From Pseudomonadota bacterium (GTDB taxonomy: Bacteria; Pseudomonadota; Gammaproteobacteria; Burkholderiales; Burkholderiaceae_C), in assembly GCA_021808525.1 (NCBI GenBank), contig JAKBBK010000001.1, forward strand, positions 1 through 64,000: 64,000 nt of DNA. The letters run 5' to 3'. Shown in pieces: positions 14,262 through 22,446 of the stretch. The notes beneath the pieces are model-generated. The model saw only the letters and a list, made by a program, of their open reading frames with translations, was not told the DNA's origin and did no database searches. Numbering within the stretch: the first letter of the stretch is position 1; each line of letters opens with the position of its first letter. Position numbers and translations under genes: made by a program.

Positions 14262-16819
14262 GCCCGCGCGACGTATTGCGCCATCCGGCCCTGCTGGTGG
14301 GCATCGTGCTGGCGGCGCTGGCCGCCGGTGTGCGCTTCGCCGGCATGCCTGTGGACGTGGTCACGCAGATCGCCGTCTACACGTTGTACGGCCTGGGCGT
14401 GAACTTCCTGATCGGCTACCTGGGGCTGGTGCCCTTCGGCGCCTCCCTGTACTTCGGCGTGGCCAGCTACGGCGTGGCCATCGGCATGAGTCACTTCGGT
14501 GGCGGCGAGGCCGCGGCGTTCGCCGCCTCGGTGCTGTTCACGACGCTGCTGGCCCTGCTCAGCGGTTTCGTGATCCTGCGCCGGCGCGGGGTGTATTTCT
14601 CGCTGCTCACCCTGGCCTGTTCCCAACTGGCCTTCGAGATCGCCTACCGCTGGACCGATTTCACCGGAGGCGAGAACGGCCTGCAGATCGCGAGCCGCCC
14701 CGCGTTCGAGTCCGCCGGGGGTTTCGCCGCGCTGGTCATCGTGGTGGTGGTGCTGGCCTGCGTGCTGCTGTGGAGCATCGCGCATTCCTCCTTCGGGCGC
14801 CGCATGCAGGCGGTGCGCGACAACGAACGGCGTGCGAGTTGCCTGGGCATCGACGTGTTCCAGGTCAAGCTGCGGGCCTTCACCATCGCCGGGGCCGCCA
14901 TCGGGGTGGCGGGTGGCGGCATGGCCCTGCTGCTGCGCGGGGCCTACGCCAATCCGCTGAGCTGGCAGCAGGCCGGCGACGCGGTGCTGATGGTGGCGCT
15001 GGGCGGCGTGGAGCATTTCCTCGGCGCCTTGTGGGGGGCCATCGCCTTCATCGTCCTGGAAAACAAGCTCAGCGCCTGGAGCGAGAACTGGTGGCTGTAC
15101 TTCGCGCCGATCATCATCGTGCTCGCCTTTGTCAATCCCGGGGGCATCCACGGGCTGCTTCGGCGTCTGCGCGGCCGCGGCGGGCGCACGCTGACCCGCG
15201 AGCAGGTGCCCCCGGTGCCCTCCGGGATCGAGGAATTCGCACCGGGCGCGCCGGAGCTTCCAGGATCGCCGACGGACGCCCCCGTGCTCGAGGTGCGGGG
15301 TCTGAGCAAGCGCTTCGGCTCGATCGTGACCCAGAACGCCATCGACCTGCGCGTCGCGGCCCGCGGCGTGCACAGCGTGATCGGCCCCAACGGGGCGGGC
15401 AAGACCACCCTGTTCAACCTGCTGACCGGGCTGCTGGAGCCGGACGCCGGAAGCATTCGGCTGCGGGGGCGCGAACTGGTCGGGGTGCCGGCGCATCGGC
15501 GCGCGCGCCTGGGCCTGAGCCGCTCCTTCCAGATCGTCTCGGTGTTCCACAGCTTGACCGTGTTCGAGAACCTGCGCCTGGCCGTCGAGGCGGCAGCCGG
15601 CCGCCCGGCCTCGATGATCCGCGATCCCTACCGGGACCCGCGGGGCCACGCGCGGGTGTGGCAACTGCTGGCGGCGGTGGGCCTGGTGGAACGCGCGTCG
15701 CGGCGCTGCGAGGATCTGTCGCACGGCGAGAAGCGCCTGCTGGACATCGCCATGTCCCTGGCCGGCGATGCCCCGCTGCTGCTGCTGGACGAGCCCCTGG
15801 CCGGCCTGTCCGAGGCCGACCGGGAACGGGTGGGCGGAATCATCCGGCGCATCGCCGGCACGCGATCCGTGCTCTTGATCGAGCACGACATCGACCGCGT
15901 GCTGGCCTTGTCCCAGCGCGTCACGGTGCTGCACATGGGCCGGGTGATCGCCGACGGCGCGCCCGCCGAGGTGGCGGCGCACCCGGCGGTGCGCGAGGCC
16001 TACCTGGGGGCCCGCGTTCCCGGGCAGGTGGCGCCGGCGCGCCAGGCGCGGCCGGCCGTGCCTACCGATGCGCGCGAGGTGCTGCGTTGCCGCGGTCTCA
16101 GCGCGGGCTACGGCGGCAGCCTGGCCATTCGCGGCATCGACTTCGAGCTGCGCGCCGGAGAGGTCGTGGCGCTGCTGGGTCGCAACGGCGTGGGCAAGAC
16201 CACTCTGCTCAAGACCTGGATGGGCATGCTGCGCCACGTCGACGGCCAGCTCGAGCTGGACGGACAGGACATCGGGCGCAAGCCTTCCTTCCTGCGCCGC
16301 CGATTGGGCATCGCGCTGGTCCCCGAGGGCCGGCGCCTGTTCCCCAACCTGACGGTGGCCGAGAACCTGCGTCTGGCGCAGCGCCCGGGCGGCGCGCGCT
16401 TCGCCGAGGTCTGCGCGCTGTTTCCCAAGATCGGCGTGCTGGCCCGGGCCAAGGCCGAGAACCTGTCGGGCGGCGAACGCCAGATGGTGGCCATCGCGCG
16501 CGCGCTGATGGCCCCCAGCAAGGTCATCCTGCTGGACGAGCCCTTCGAGGGGCTGGCGCCGGTGGTGGTGGCCGAGGTGAAGGCCGCCGTGCTCAAGCTG
16601 CGCGAGTTCGCCAGCGTGGTCATCGTCGAGCACAACGCCGAGGAGGCCCTGGAGCTGGCCGACCGGGCCTACGTGCTGGTCAATGGGGGCGTGGCCTTCG
16701 CGGGCTCCGCGCGCGAACTGGAGCAGGACCGCGAGCTGCAGGAGCGCCTGCTGGGCATCCACGGCGAGCCAGCCGCCCGGGACGCCACACACCTCGACGG
16801 CAGCCAGCGAGCCGCCTGA
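14258..16819 (+). CDS. Fused ABC transporter: LivM permease + LivG ATPase + LivF ATPase
   Basis: One 853-residue frame carries three proteins that are normally separate. Residues 1 to about 310 are the LivM permease (GVNFLIGYLGLVPFGASLYF; RRRGVYFSLLTLACSQLAF). A Pro/Gly-rich linker follows. Residues about 342-590 are LivG: Walker A GPNGAGKTT near 375, signature LSHGEKRLLD near 487, Walker B LLLLDEP near 507, switch histidine in IEHDIDRV. Residues about 607-840 are LivF: Walker A GRNGVGKTT near 640, signature LSGGERQ near 735, Walker B VILLDEP near 756. No stop codon or frame break separates the parts. Permease-LivG fusions are known; fusion of all three is rare. With LivH and the binding protein it should make a complete importer. 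Confidence 0.93.
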   Translation: MSPRDVLRHPALLVGIVLAALAAGVRFAGMPVDVVTQIAVYTLYGLGVNFLIGYLGLVPFGASLYFGVASYGVAIGMSHFGGGEAAAFAASVLFTTLLALLSGFVILRRRGVYFSLLTLACSQLAFEIAYRWTDFTGGENGLQIASRPAFESAGGFAALVIVVVVLACVLLWSIAHSSFGRRMQAVRDNERRASCLGIDVFQVKLRAFTIAGAAIGVAGGGMALLLRGAYANPLSWQQAGDAVLMVALGGVEHFLGALWGAIAFIVLENKLSAWSENWWLYFAPIIIVLAFVNPGGIHGLLRRLRGRGGRTLTREQVPPVPSGIEEFAPGAPELPGSPTDAPVLEVRGLSKRFGSIVTQNAIDLRVAARGVHSVIGPNGAGKTTLFNLLTGLLEPDAGSIRLRGRELVGVPAHRRARLGLSRSFQIVSVFHSLTVFENLRLAVEAAAGRPASMIRDPYRDPRGHARVWQLLAAVGLVERASRRCEDLSHGEKRLLDIAMSLAGDAPLLLLDEPLAGLSEADRERVGGIIRRIAGTRSVLLIEHDIDRVLALSQRVTVLHMGRVIADGAPAEVAAHPAVREAYLGARVPGQVAPARQARPAVPTDAREVLRCRGLSAGYGGSLAIRGIDFELRAGEVVALLGRNGVGKTTLLKTWMGMLRHVDGQLELDGQDIGRKPSFLRRRLGIALVPEGRRLFPNLTVAENLRLAQRPGGARFAEVCALFPKIGVLARAKAENLSGGERQMVAIARALMAPSKVILLDEPFEGLAPVVVAEVKAAVLKLREFASVVIVEHNAEEALELADRAYVLVNGGVAFAGSARELEQDRELQERLLGIHGEPAARDATHLDGSQRAA

Positions 16820-16857
16820 ATTCGCGGGATTTTGCGATCGAAACCATGGAGATCATG

Positions 16858-17250
16858 ATGGATACAAGCCAGCAAAACGAGGAGCCGGGCCGGCCCCGCG
16901 CGGCGATCCGCCGCCCCGACGCGCTGCTCTGGAAGCAGTTCCCGGGCCATTTCGGCCAGGCGCTGTCCAAGGAAATCGTCTCGCGCGAGACCCTGGCCAG
17001 CCAGCACCTGGACTACCGCCTGTCCTGCTACGAGCCGGGCGCCTACGTGGCGCGTCACAGCCATCGACGGCAGGAGCAGATCTATCACATCCTGCGCGGA
17101 CGCGGCCTGGTGATCCTGGACGGCCGGGAAACCCCCGTCGGACCCGACGACGTGATGTTCATTCCGCCCCTGGTCGAGCACGAACTGCACTGCACCGGCA
17201 CCGAGGAACTGGTGCTGCTGGTGATCACCAGCCCGCAGACCGACGAATAA
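16858..17250 (+). CDS. Cupin-domain protein
   Basis: A single-domain cupin of about 130 residues. Motif 1 is seen as GAYVARHSHRRQEQIYHILRG (two histidines and a glutamate of the metal site) and motif 2 as DDVMFIPPLVEHELHCTG. ATGs at 16846, 16855 and 16858 are in frame; I chose 16858 because GGAG at 16848-16851 has proper spacing to it. It lies 38 bp after the ABC fusion gene. Small cupins in catabolic operons can be isomerases, dioxygenases, decarboxylases or ligand sensors; the sequence does not decide. Metal binding is likely. Confidence 0.88.
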   Translation: MDTSQQNEEPGRPRAAIRRPDALLWKQFPGHFGQALSKEIVSRETLASQHLDYRLSCYEPGAYVARHSHRRQEQIYHILRGRGLVILDGRETPVGPDDVMFIPPLVEHELHCTGTEELVLLVITSPQTDE

Positions 17251-17359
17251 CCGATGCACCCGCGCGCGGCCCGGCCTGCCCGGGCTCGCGCCCCTTCCCA
17301 GGGCCCGGCACCCCTGCGCGCCGGCCCCTCGTTTTCCAGACATTTCAGGAGTTCCGGAT

Positions 17360-18103
17360 ATGCACAATCCAGTCGCCATCGTGTTCGGTGGGTCCCGCGG
17401 AATCGGCCGGGCCTGCGCGGACGCCCTCGTGCGCGAGGGCTTCGACCTCGCGCTGACCTACGTCTCCAGCGCGCAGGCCGCGCAGCAGGCCTGCGCCGGC
17501 GCGGCGGCGTTGCGAGCCGGCGCTCGCGTCCAGGCCTATGCGCTGGAGGTGCGTGACGCGGCGGCGGTGGACGCGCTGTTCGCACGGGTCGCGCAGGATT
17601 TCGGGGCACCGGTGCGCTGCGTGCTGGCCAACGCCGGCATCAACGTGCCTCCCGGACCGGTGGCGAGCTTCGACCCCGAGGCCTTTCGCCGGCTCATGGA
17701 GGTGAACCTGTTCGGCGCCTTCAACATCCTCTCGGCCGCGGCGCGGCACGTGGCCGACGGGGGCTCGATCCTCGCGCTCACCACCTCGCTGGTGCGCGTG
17801 TCCATGGCCGGCCTCGGGCCCTACAGCGCCAGCAAGGCCGCGGTGGAGGCTCTCGTACGCGCCTTGTCGCGGGAACTGGCCGGGCGCGGGGTGCGGGTCA
17901 ACGCCGTGGCTCCCGGGCCGGTGGACACGGAGCTGTTCCACGAGGGCAAGACCGAGGAGGCCAAGGCGCGTTCGGCGGCGCTCAGCCCCTTCGGGCGCAT
18001 CGGACGCCCCGAGGAGGTGGCGGAGCTGGTCGCTTTCCTGGCCTCGCCGCGCGCCTCGTGGATCCACGGTCAGGTGGTGCAGGCCAACGGCGGCCTGGTC
18101 TGA
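17360..18103 (+). CDS. Short-chain dehydrogenase/reductase (SDR)
   Basis: 247 residues, classical SDR size. The nucleotide-binding loop is VFGGSRGIGRAC, the NAG segment appears as LANAGINVP, and the active site is YSASK (Y155, K159) with an upstream serine in ALTTSLVRVS. The end reads GQVVQANGGLV, typical of FabG-like reductases. The ribosome binding site CAGGAG precedes the ATG. It is separated by 109 bp from the cupin gene and could be the last gene of the catabolic run, or have its own promoter. It probably oxidises a hydroxyl or reduces a ketone with NAD(P)H. The substrate is unknown. Confidence 0.9.
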   Translation: MHNPVAIVFGGSRGIGRACADALVREGFDLALTYVSSAQAAQQACAGAAALRAGARVQAYALEVRDAAAVDALFARVAQDFGAPVRCVLANAGINVPPGPVASFDPEAFRRLMEVNLFGAFNILSAAARHVADGGSILALTTSLVRVSMAGLGPYSASKAAVEALVRALSRELAGRGVRVNAVAPGPVDTELFHEGKTEEAKARSAALSPFGRIGRPEEVAELVAFLASPRASWIHGQVVQANGGLV

Positions 18104-18166
18104 GCGCGGGTGCGCCGGCAGGCGCCGGCGTGGCTTGCCCGGCGGCCGCGCGGGAGCCCGCGCTCA
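18101..18166. repeat. Inverted repeat spanning two convergent stop codons
   Basis: TGAGCGCGGG at 18101-18110 and CCCGCGCTCA at 18157-18166 are exact reverse complements. Each arm begins with the stop codon of one of the two convergent genes (SDR on plus, dabA on minus). The 46-bp space between them also contains a direct repeat of GCGCCGGC. No T-run follows, so this is not a classical terminator, but the transcripts of both genes could fold back here. Confidence 0.6.
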
Positions 18167-20764
18167 CGCCGCGGAGCGCTCGGCCGCCGGGCCCGTTTCC
18201 CAGGGCAGCCAGCGGCCGCGGCCCAGACGCTGCCAGACCCCGCCCTGCTGCGGGTCCACGCGCAGCAGGTGCAGCCAGCCGTTGTCCGCGAGCTGACGCA
18301 GCACCGCGTGACGCTCCAGCACGCCGTCGATCGAGGCCTCCGGCGCCTCGATCACCGCGCTCAGGCGCACGGGCTCGTGGATCCAGCGCCTGCCGTCGTG
18401 CAGGGATTGGCGCGACAGGCCGATGCGCAGGTCCCCGCCATTGCCCTCGAACACGCCGATGTTCCCGCCGACCACGTTGTGCAGCAGCTTGTTGCCGCTG
18501 CCCAGGCGCTCGGGCTCGCAGGTGGAGGCGTGGTATTGCCAGTTGATCCAGTGGGCCACCAGCAGCGGCGCGGTCATCAGCGCCTCCAGCAGGCTGCCGT
18601 CGGCATCCTGCGCGCAATCGTAGTCATGCAGGAAACTGCGGCCGTCGAGCACGGCCGCGCGCGAGCGCTGGCGTGGCGCCAGGATGAGCGCGGCGTTGCC
18701 CGCCAGGCCCCATTCGGGGCGGGTCTGCGCGGCGTCGTTGGCGCGGCGGCGCAGGGCGCGCAGCAGTTCGGGGTTGGGCAGGCGTGCATCCAGCCCCAGC
18801 CCGGGCGCGCGTTCGCGGCGCACCTGGTCGCAGGCGTGGTCCAGCGCCGCGCGCATGCGCTCCCAGGCGGCGCGGGCCTGCGCGGGCAGCAGGTCGAGGT
18901 CGAAACCCTCGACCTCGTCGGTGGTCGTGTTGTGCAGCGCGGCCACGAACACCGTGTGGGGCGCGATGTCGATACCCCGCTGCCGCAGGCCCTCGCGCAG
19001 CTCGGGCTCGTTGAGCAGGCGCGCCAGCGCGCGCGCGTTGGCCTCGCCGCTGTTGCCGCAGCAGGCGCCGCAGTCCAGCGCCGCGGCGTGGGCGTTGTTG
19101 CGGCTCTGGCTGGCATGGGCGACCAGCAGCACCAGGGGGGCGAAATCCCGCTTCAGGCCCATGGCACCCAGCACCCGCGCGGCCAGATCCACCCGGGCCT
19201 GCGGGTCCAGGCCGATCAGGCTCGGGCGGCACACCGGACGGTAGCGCGCGCCAAGGCCCGAGAGGTCATCGTTGTCGCGCGCGCGCGTCGAAGGCAGGAT
19301 GGCGCGTGCCAGCGCACCCAGGTAGGTGTAGCCGGCGGCCTCCACGTAGGAAAAGGCCGCGGCCGGCCAGCGGCTGGCCCCGTCGCGCTGACGCGCGGCG
19401 GCCAGGCTGCGCCGGCGCGAGGCACGGGCCCGGCGATCCAGCGTCGATGCCTCGGCGGATCGCGCGGCCTCGGCGCCTTGCGCGGGGGCCGGGACGACCA
19501 GCTCGCTCAGTTCCACCGAGGGGGCCAGCAGCCCCGGAAGCTGGGGGCGACGCGCCTCGGTGCCCAGCGGCGTGTAGGCGGCCGGCAAGCCGAAGAAGCC
19601 GGCGAAGCCGTGGGTGTTCACGCCGGGCCACACGGCTTCCAGCGCCCTCCTCAGCGGCTCGCTGCGCACGTCGATGCAGAACACAGCCTGGGCCTGCGGG
19701 AGCTCGCCAGCCTCGGCGGGGGTGGCGAACAAAGCCGCCGAGCCGCCCAGGCGCCCCAGCAGCTCGCGCTGGTAGCCGATGTCCAGCGCGAGTTGCCAGA
19801 CCTCATCGGGCAGCAGCTCCCGGCTGGCCCGCTCGAGCGACCGCGGCGCCTCGCTCCAGGCGGACTGCACCTCGGCGAAGGCCTGCTGCGACGGAGCGTC
19901 GGCCTTGCACTCGAGCAGGATCGCGCCCCAGGCCAGGCGGATGGCCAGCAGATCGCGCAAGTGCGGGTCCTCGCGGCCTTCCAGGCGCGCCTGCCAGCCC
20001 AGGTAGGCGCACCACGAGGCCCAGCCCTGCAGGCTCAGCAGCACGGCTTCCAGATAATCCGCCCACACCGCCTCGGGCAGATCCAGGCGTTGCAGCGCCC
20101 AGGCCTCGGCGTCGGCGCGCGTGGGCGGCAGCGCACCCAGGCCACGCGGCAGGCCGGGCAGGCCCATGAGCAGCGCGATGCCGTGGTCATGTCCGATGGT
20201 GTCGCGCCAGAAGGCGTACAGGCCCTGGCCGCGACCGGGCTGCCAGTCGGCCTGGAGCCGGTCGAAATAGGCCGCGCAGGTCTGGCTCACCTGATGCGTG
20301 ACGGCGTCGCGCCAGGCCAGCCTGGCATGGCGCCGCGGCTGGTCGTCGAGCAGGTCGATGAGCAGTGGAAGCGCTGGCAGCGCCAGGGGCTTGCCGAGGG
20401 CGGCGACGCAGCGCTCGGGGTTCCAGCCGGCCTCCACCGCCTGGGGCAGGCGCGCCAGCGCGGCGCGCAGGTCCTGTTCCCGGATGCGCCCGCTTTCCCA
20501 TGCCGCGCGCAACTGGTCGCGGCCGGGGAACACCCGGATGCCGGCGAGCAGGGCCATGCGGGCGGCGACCTCGCGCACCGGGCGCTCGATGCGATGCCAG
20601 TGCGGATTGACGGCGATGGCGCGGTCCAGCGGCCAGGCCGGGGCGACGGCGGCGCAGGCGCGGGCGCAGGCGGCGTCGATGCCGGCCTGCAAGGTGCTCG
20701 GCCTCGCTTCGCCCTGGGCAGGCGCGATCCGCGGACTCGTCTCGATGGGCTCGTGGGTGTTCAC
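18164..20764 (-). CDS. dabA: DabA: zinc subunit of energy-coupled inorganic carbon uptake (DUF2309)
   Basis: 866 residues. DabA is a beta-carbonic-anhydrase-like cytoplasmic subunit that, with DabB, traps CO2 as bicarbonate using the ion gradient. The zinc-site residues are visible with family spacing: CID (C363, D365) in VFCIDVRSEP, then H550 in LLVAHASQSRNN and C565 in ALDCGACCGN; H and C are 15 apart as in the Halothiobacillus protein. It starts at a GTG that overlaps the dabB stop (GTGA), implying coupled translation. An in-frame longer reading upstream only shadows dabB. The presence of DabAB suggests CO2-fixing or CO2-dependent growth. Confidence 0.93.
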   Translation of the reverse strand: MNTHEPIETSPRIAPAQGEARPSTLQAGIDAACARACAAVAPAWPLDRAIAVNPHWHRIERPVREVAARMALLAGIRVFPGRDQLRAAWESGRIREQDLRAALARLPQAVEAGWNPERCVAALGKPLALPALPLLIDLLDDQPRRHARLAWRDAVTHQVSQTCAAYFDRLQADWQPGRGQGLYAFWRDTIGHDHGIALLMGLPGLPRGLGALPPTRADAEAWALQRLDLPEAVWADYLEAVLLSLQGWASWCAYLGWQARLEGREDPHLRDLLAIRLAWGAILLECKADAPSQQAFAEVQSAWSEAPRSLERASRELLPDEVWQLALDIGYQRELLGRLGGSAALFATPAEAGELPQAQAVFCIDVRSEPLRRALEAVWPGVNTHGFAGFFGLPAAYTPLGTEARRPQLPGLLAPSVELSELVVPAPAQGAEAARSAEASTLDRRARASRRRSLAAARQRDGASRWPAAAFSYVEAAGYTYLGALARAILPSTRARDNDDLSGLGARYRPVCRPSLIGLDPQARVDLAARVLGAMGLKRDFAPLVLLVAHASQSRNNAHAAALDCGACCGNSGEANARALARLLNEPELREGLRQRGIDIAPHTVFVAALHNTTTDEVEGFDLDLLPAQARAAWERMRAALDHACDQVRRERAPGLGLDARLPNPELLRALRRRANDAAQTRPEWGLAGNAALILAPRQRSRAAVLDGRSFLHDYDCAQDADGSLLEALMTAPLLVAHWINWQYHASTCEPERLGSGNKLLHNVVGGNIGVFEGNGGDLRIGLSRQSLHDGRRWIHEPVRLSAVIEAPEASIDGVLERHAVLRQLADNGWLHLLRVDPQQGGVWQRLGRGRWLPWETGPAAERSAA

Positions 20765-22371
20765 TGCGTGCTCCAGTTCAGGGGGCGCTGGGCCGGTACC
20801 GCGCCGGGGCGCCGCGGGCCACCCCAGCGGGCGGGCCACAGGCGCAGCGCGACGCGGGTGTAGATCTCGTCGACGTAAAAGCCGGCGTAACTCCAGCGCC
20901 GCAGCGCGTCCAGGCGCCTGGGGGCGATCTGCAGCGCCGCCAGAGCCACGTACAGGCAGGCCATGCCCAGCAGTGCCAGGGGGCCGGCGCCCCGCCAGGG
21001 CAGGTCCTGCGCACCCAGAGCCAGTCGGTGCGCCAGCGTGGCGGCCGTGCCCAGCGCGGCCAGCAGCGCGAGGCCGACGGCCGCGCGCCAGGCGGCGCCC
21101 CTCGCATCGTCCGCGCGCCAGGCGGGCCACCACAGCAGGGGGGCCCAGGCGGCGGCCAGCACCCCGGTCCACCACCAGGGCCACGGCGTGGCGCCGAGGG
21201 CGCGGCCCAGCAGCAGCAATACACCCGCGGCCAGCCAGGGTGCGGCAAGCACGCTGGCCGCCGAGTTCGGCGAGGCGTCGCGCATCGAGCGCAGCCTGCC
21301 CTCGCGCACCACGCCGGAGGCCGACAGGAAGGCATGCGCCTTGTACAGCGAGTGTCCCAGCAGGTGCAGCGCGGCCAGCTCGTACAGGCCCAGGCCGCAT
21401 TCCAGCATCATGAACCCCATCTGGGCCACCGTGGACCAGGCAAGGCGGACCTTGATGCTCACCCGCGTGAGGCTGACCATGCCGGCCAGGCAGGCGCTGG
21501 CCAGCCCGCCGGCCACCAGCACGCCGCGCGCGGCGCCGGCCTGCGCCAGCAGCGGCGCGAACCGGATGAGCACGAAACCTCCCAGGTTCACCACGCCCGC
21601 GTGCAGCAGGGCCGACACGGGGGTGGGCGCCTCCATCACCTGGATCAGCCAGCCGTGCACCGGCAGCAGCGCGGTGCGCAGCATCACGGCCAGCACCAGC
21701 AGCAGCGCGCTGAGCCGCAGGGCCGGCGTCGTCGCGCCGGCCTGGGCCTGGCGCAACAGCAGGTCCAGCGAGCCGCTGCCCACCTGATGCCAGGCCAGCG
21801 CCGCGGCGGCCAGCAGCAGCACATCGGCCAGTCGGTCGGCGATGCGCTTCTTGTGCGCCGCCAGGCGCGCGAAGGGACGCTCCGGGTAGAAGCACAGCAG
21901 GCGATGCAGGGCGGAGCCGAGAAAAGCCCAGGCGCCGATGAGCACCAGCCAGTGGTCGGCCAGCAGCAGCAGCTGCACCCCCGCCAGCACGGCCGCCAGG
22001 GTCGCGGCGTAGCTGCGCTGCCGGGGCTCTCCCTGCAGGTAACGCGAGGAGAAGGCGCCGATCACCGTGCCCAGGAACTGCACCAGCAGGGCCATCCACG
22101 CGCCCAGGCCGCTGAGCGCCAGGCCCGGCAGGAGCTTGATCCACGGCAAGCCCTGGCCGCCGTCCGCGTGCAGCAGCCAGGCAAGCAGCACGCCCAGGGC
22201 GGCGGCAAGTGCCGCGCCCGACAGCGCGAGCAGGCGTCGCCAGGCCGAGGCGGCATCCCGGCACAGCGGCGCGGTGCATGCGATCGCGGCCGCGGACATC
22301 AGGACCACGGGAGCGAGGGTTGCGGCCTGAAACAGGGTGAACAGGGGGGCTTGAAGGCTGGAAGGGTTCAT
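20761..22371 (-). CDS. dabB: DabB: NuoL/MrpA-like membrane subunit of inorganic carbon uptake
   Basis: 536 residues of mostly transmembrane helices, in the proton-conducting NuoL/MrpA-like family. Conserved family segments are LHAGVVNLGGFVLIRFAPLL and HLLGHSLYKAHAFLSASGVV, which include the lysine and histidines used for ion conduction. It precedes dabA with a 4-nt overlap, and the pair is divergent from a LysR gene across 75 bp. That arrangement is typical of DAB loci, and the whole should import cation-driven carbon. It is shorter than true NuoL and stands apart from any nuo gene, which excludes a complex I subunit. Confidence 0.93.
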   Translation of the reverse strand: MNPSSLQAPLFTLFQAATLAPVVLMSAAAIACTAPLCRDAASAWRRLLALSGAALAAALGVLLAWLLHADGGQGLPWIKLLPGLALSGLGAWMALLVQFLGTVIGAFSSRYLQGEPRQRSYAATLAAVLAGVQLLLLADHWLVLIGAWAFLGSALHRLLCFYPERPFARLAAHKKRIADRLADVLLLAAAALAWHQVGSGSLDLLLRQAQAGATTPALRLSALLLVLAVMLRTALLPVHGWLIQVMEAPTPVSALLHAGVVNLGGFVLIRFAPLLAQAGAARGVLVAGGLASACLAGMVSLTRVSIKVRLAWSTVAQMGFMMLECGLGLYELAALHLLGHSLYKAHAFLSASGVVREGRLRSMRDASPNSAASVLAAPWLAAGVLLLLGRALGATPWPWWWTGVLAAAWAPLLWWPAWRADDARGAAWRAAVGLALLAALGTAATLAHRLALGAQDLPWRGAGPLALLGMACLYVALAALQIAPRRLDALRRWSYAGFYVDEIYTRVALRLWPARWGGPRRPGAVPAQRPLNWSTQ

Positions 22372-22417
22372 GGATGAGTATGGTGCTTGAGTCGGCCCGT
22401 TCTGTAAAATTCATTGT

Positions 22418-22436
22418 CAGGAACAAAACGTTCTTG
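22418..22436. promoter_or_regulatory. Inverted repeat operator between dabB and its LysR gene
   Basis: CAGGAAC at 22418-22424 and GTTCTTG at 22430-22436 form a dyad (6 of 7 positions complementary, GAAC-N5-GTTC core) in the AT-rich 75-bp gap between the divergent starts. It ends 10 bp before the LysR ATG, so bound regulator could repress its own gene and act on dabB. The regulator-site pairing is inferred. Confidence 0.5.
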
Positions 22437-22446
22437 AAAATCGAAC

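Noticed and set aside
12104-16819. Possibility that the importer is for true branched-chain amino acids
   Set aside because: Family similarity alone does not give the ligand; the catabolic neighbours make another ligand at least as likely, so no liv gene symbols were given.
18110-20863. 917-codon plus-strand frame opposite dabA
   Set aside because: The minus strand has all DabA zinc residues; the opposite frame has no domain.
20761-22371. NADH dehydrogenase subunit L
   Set aside because: It lies alone with dabA and lacks any other nuo gene; the GTGA overlap with DUF2309 identifies it as dabB.
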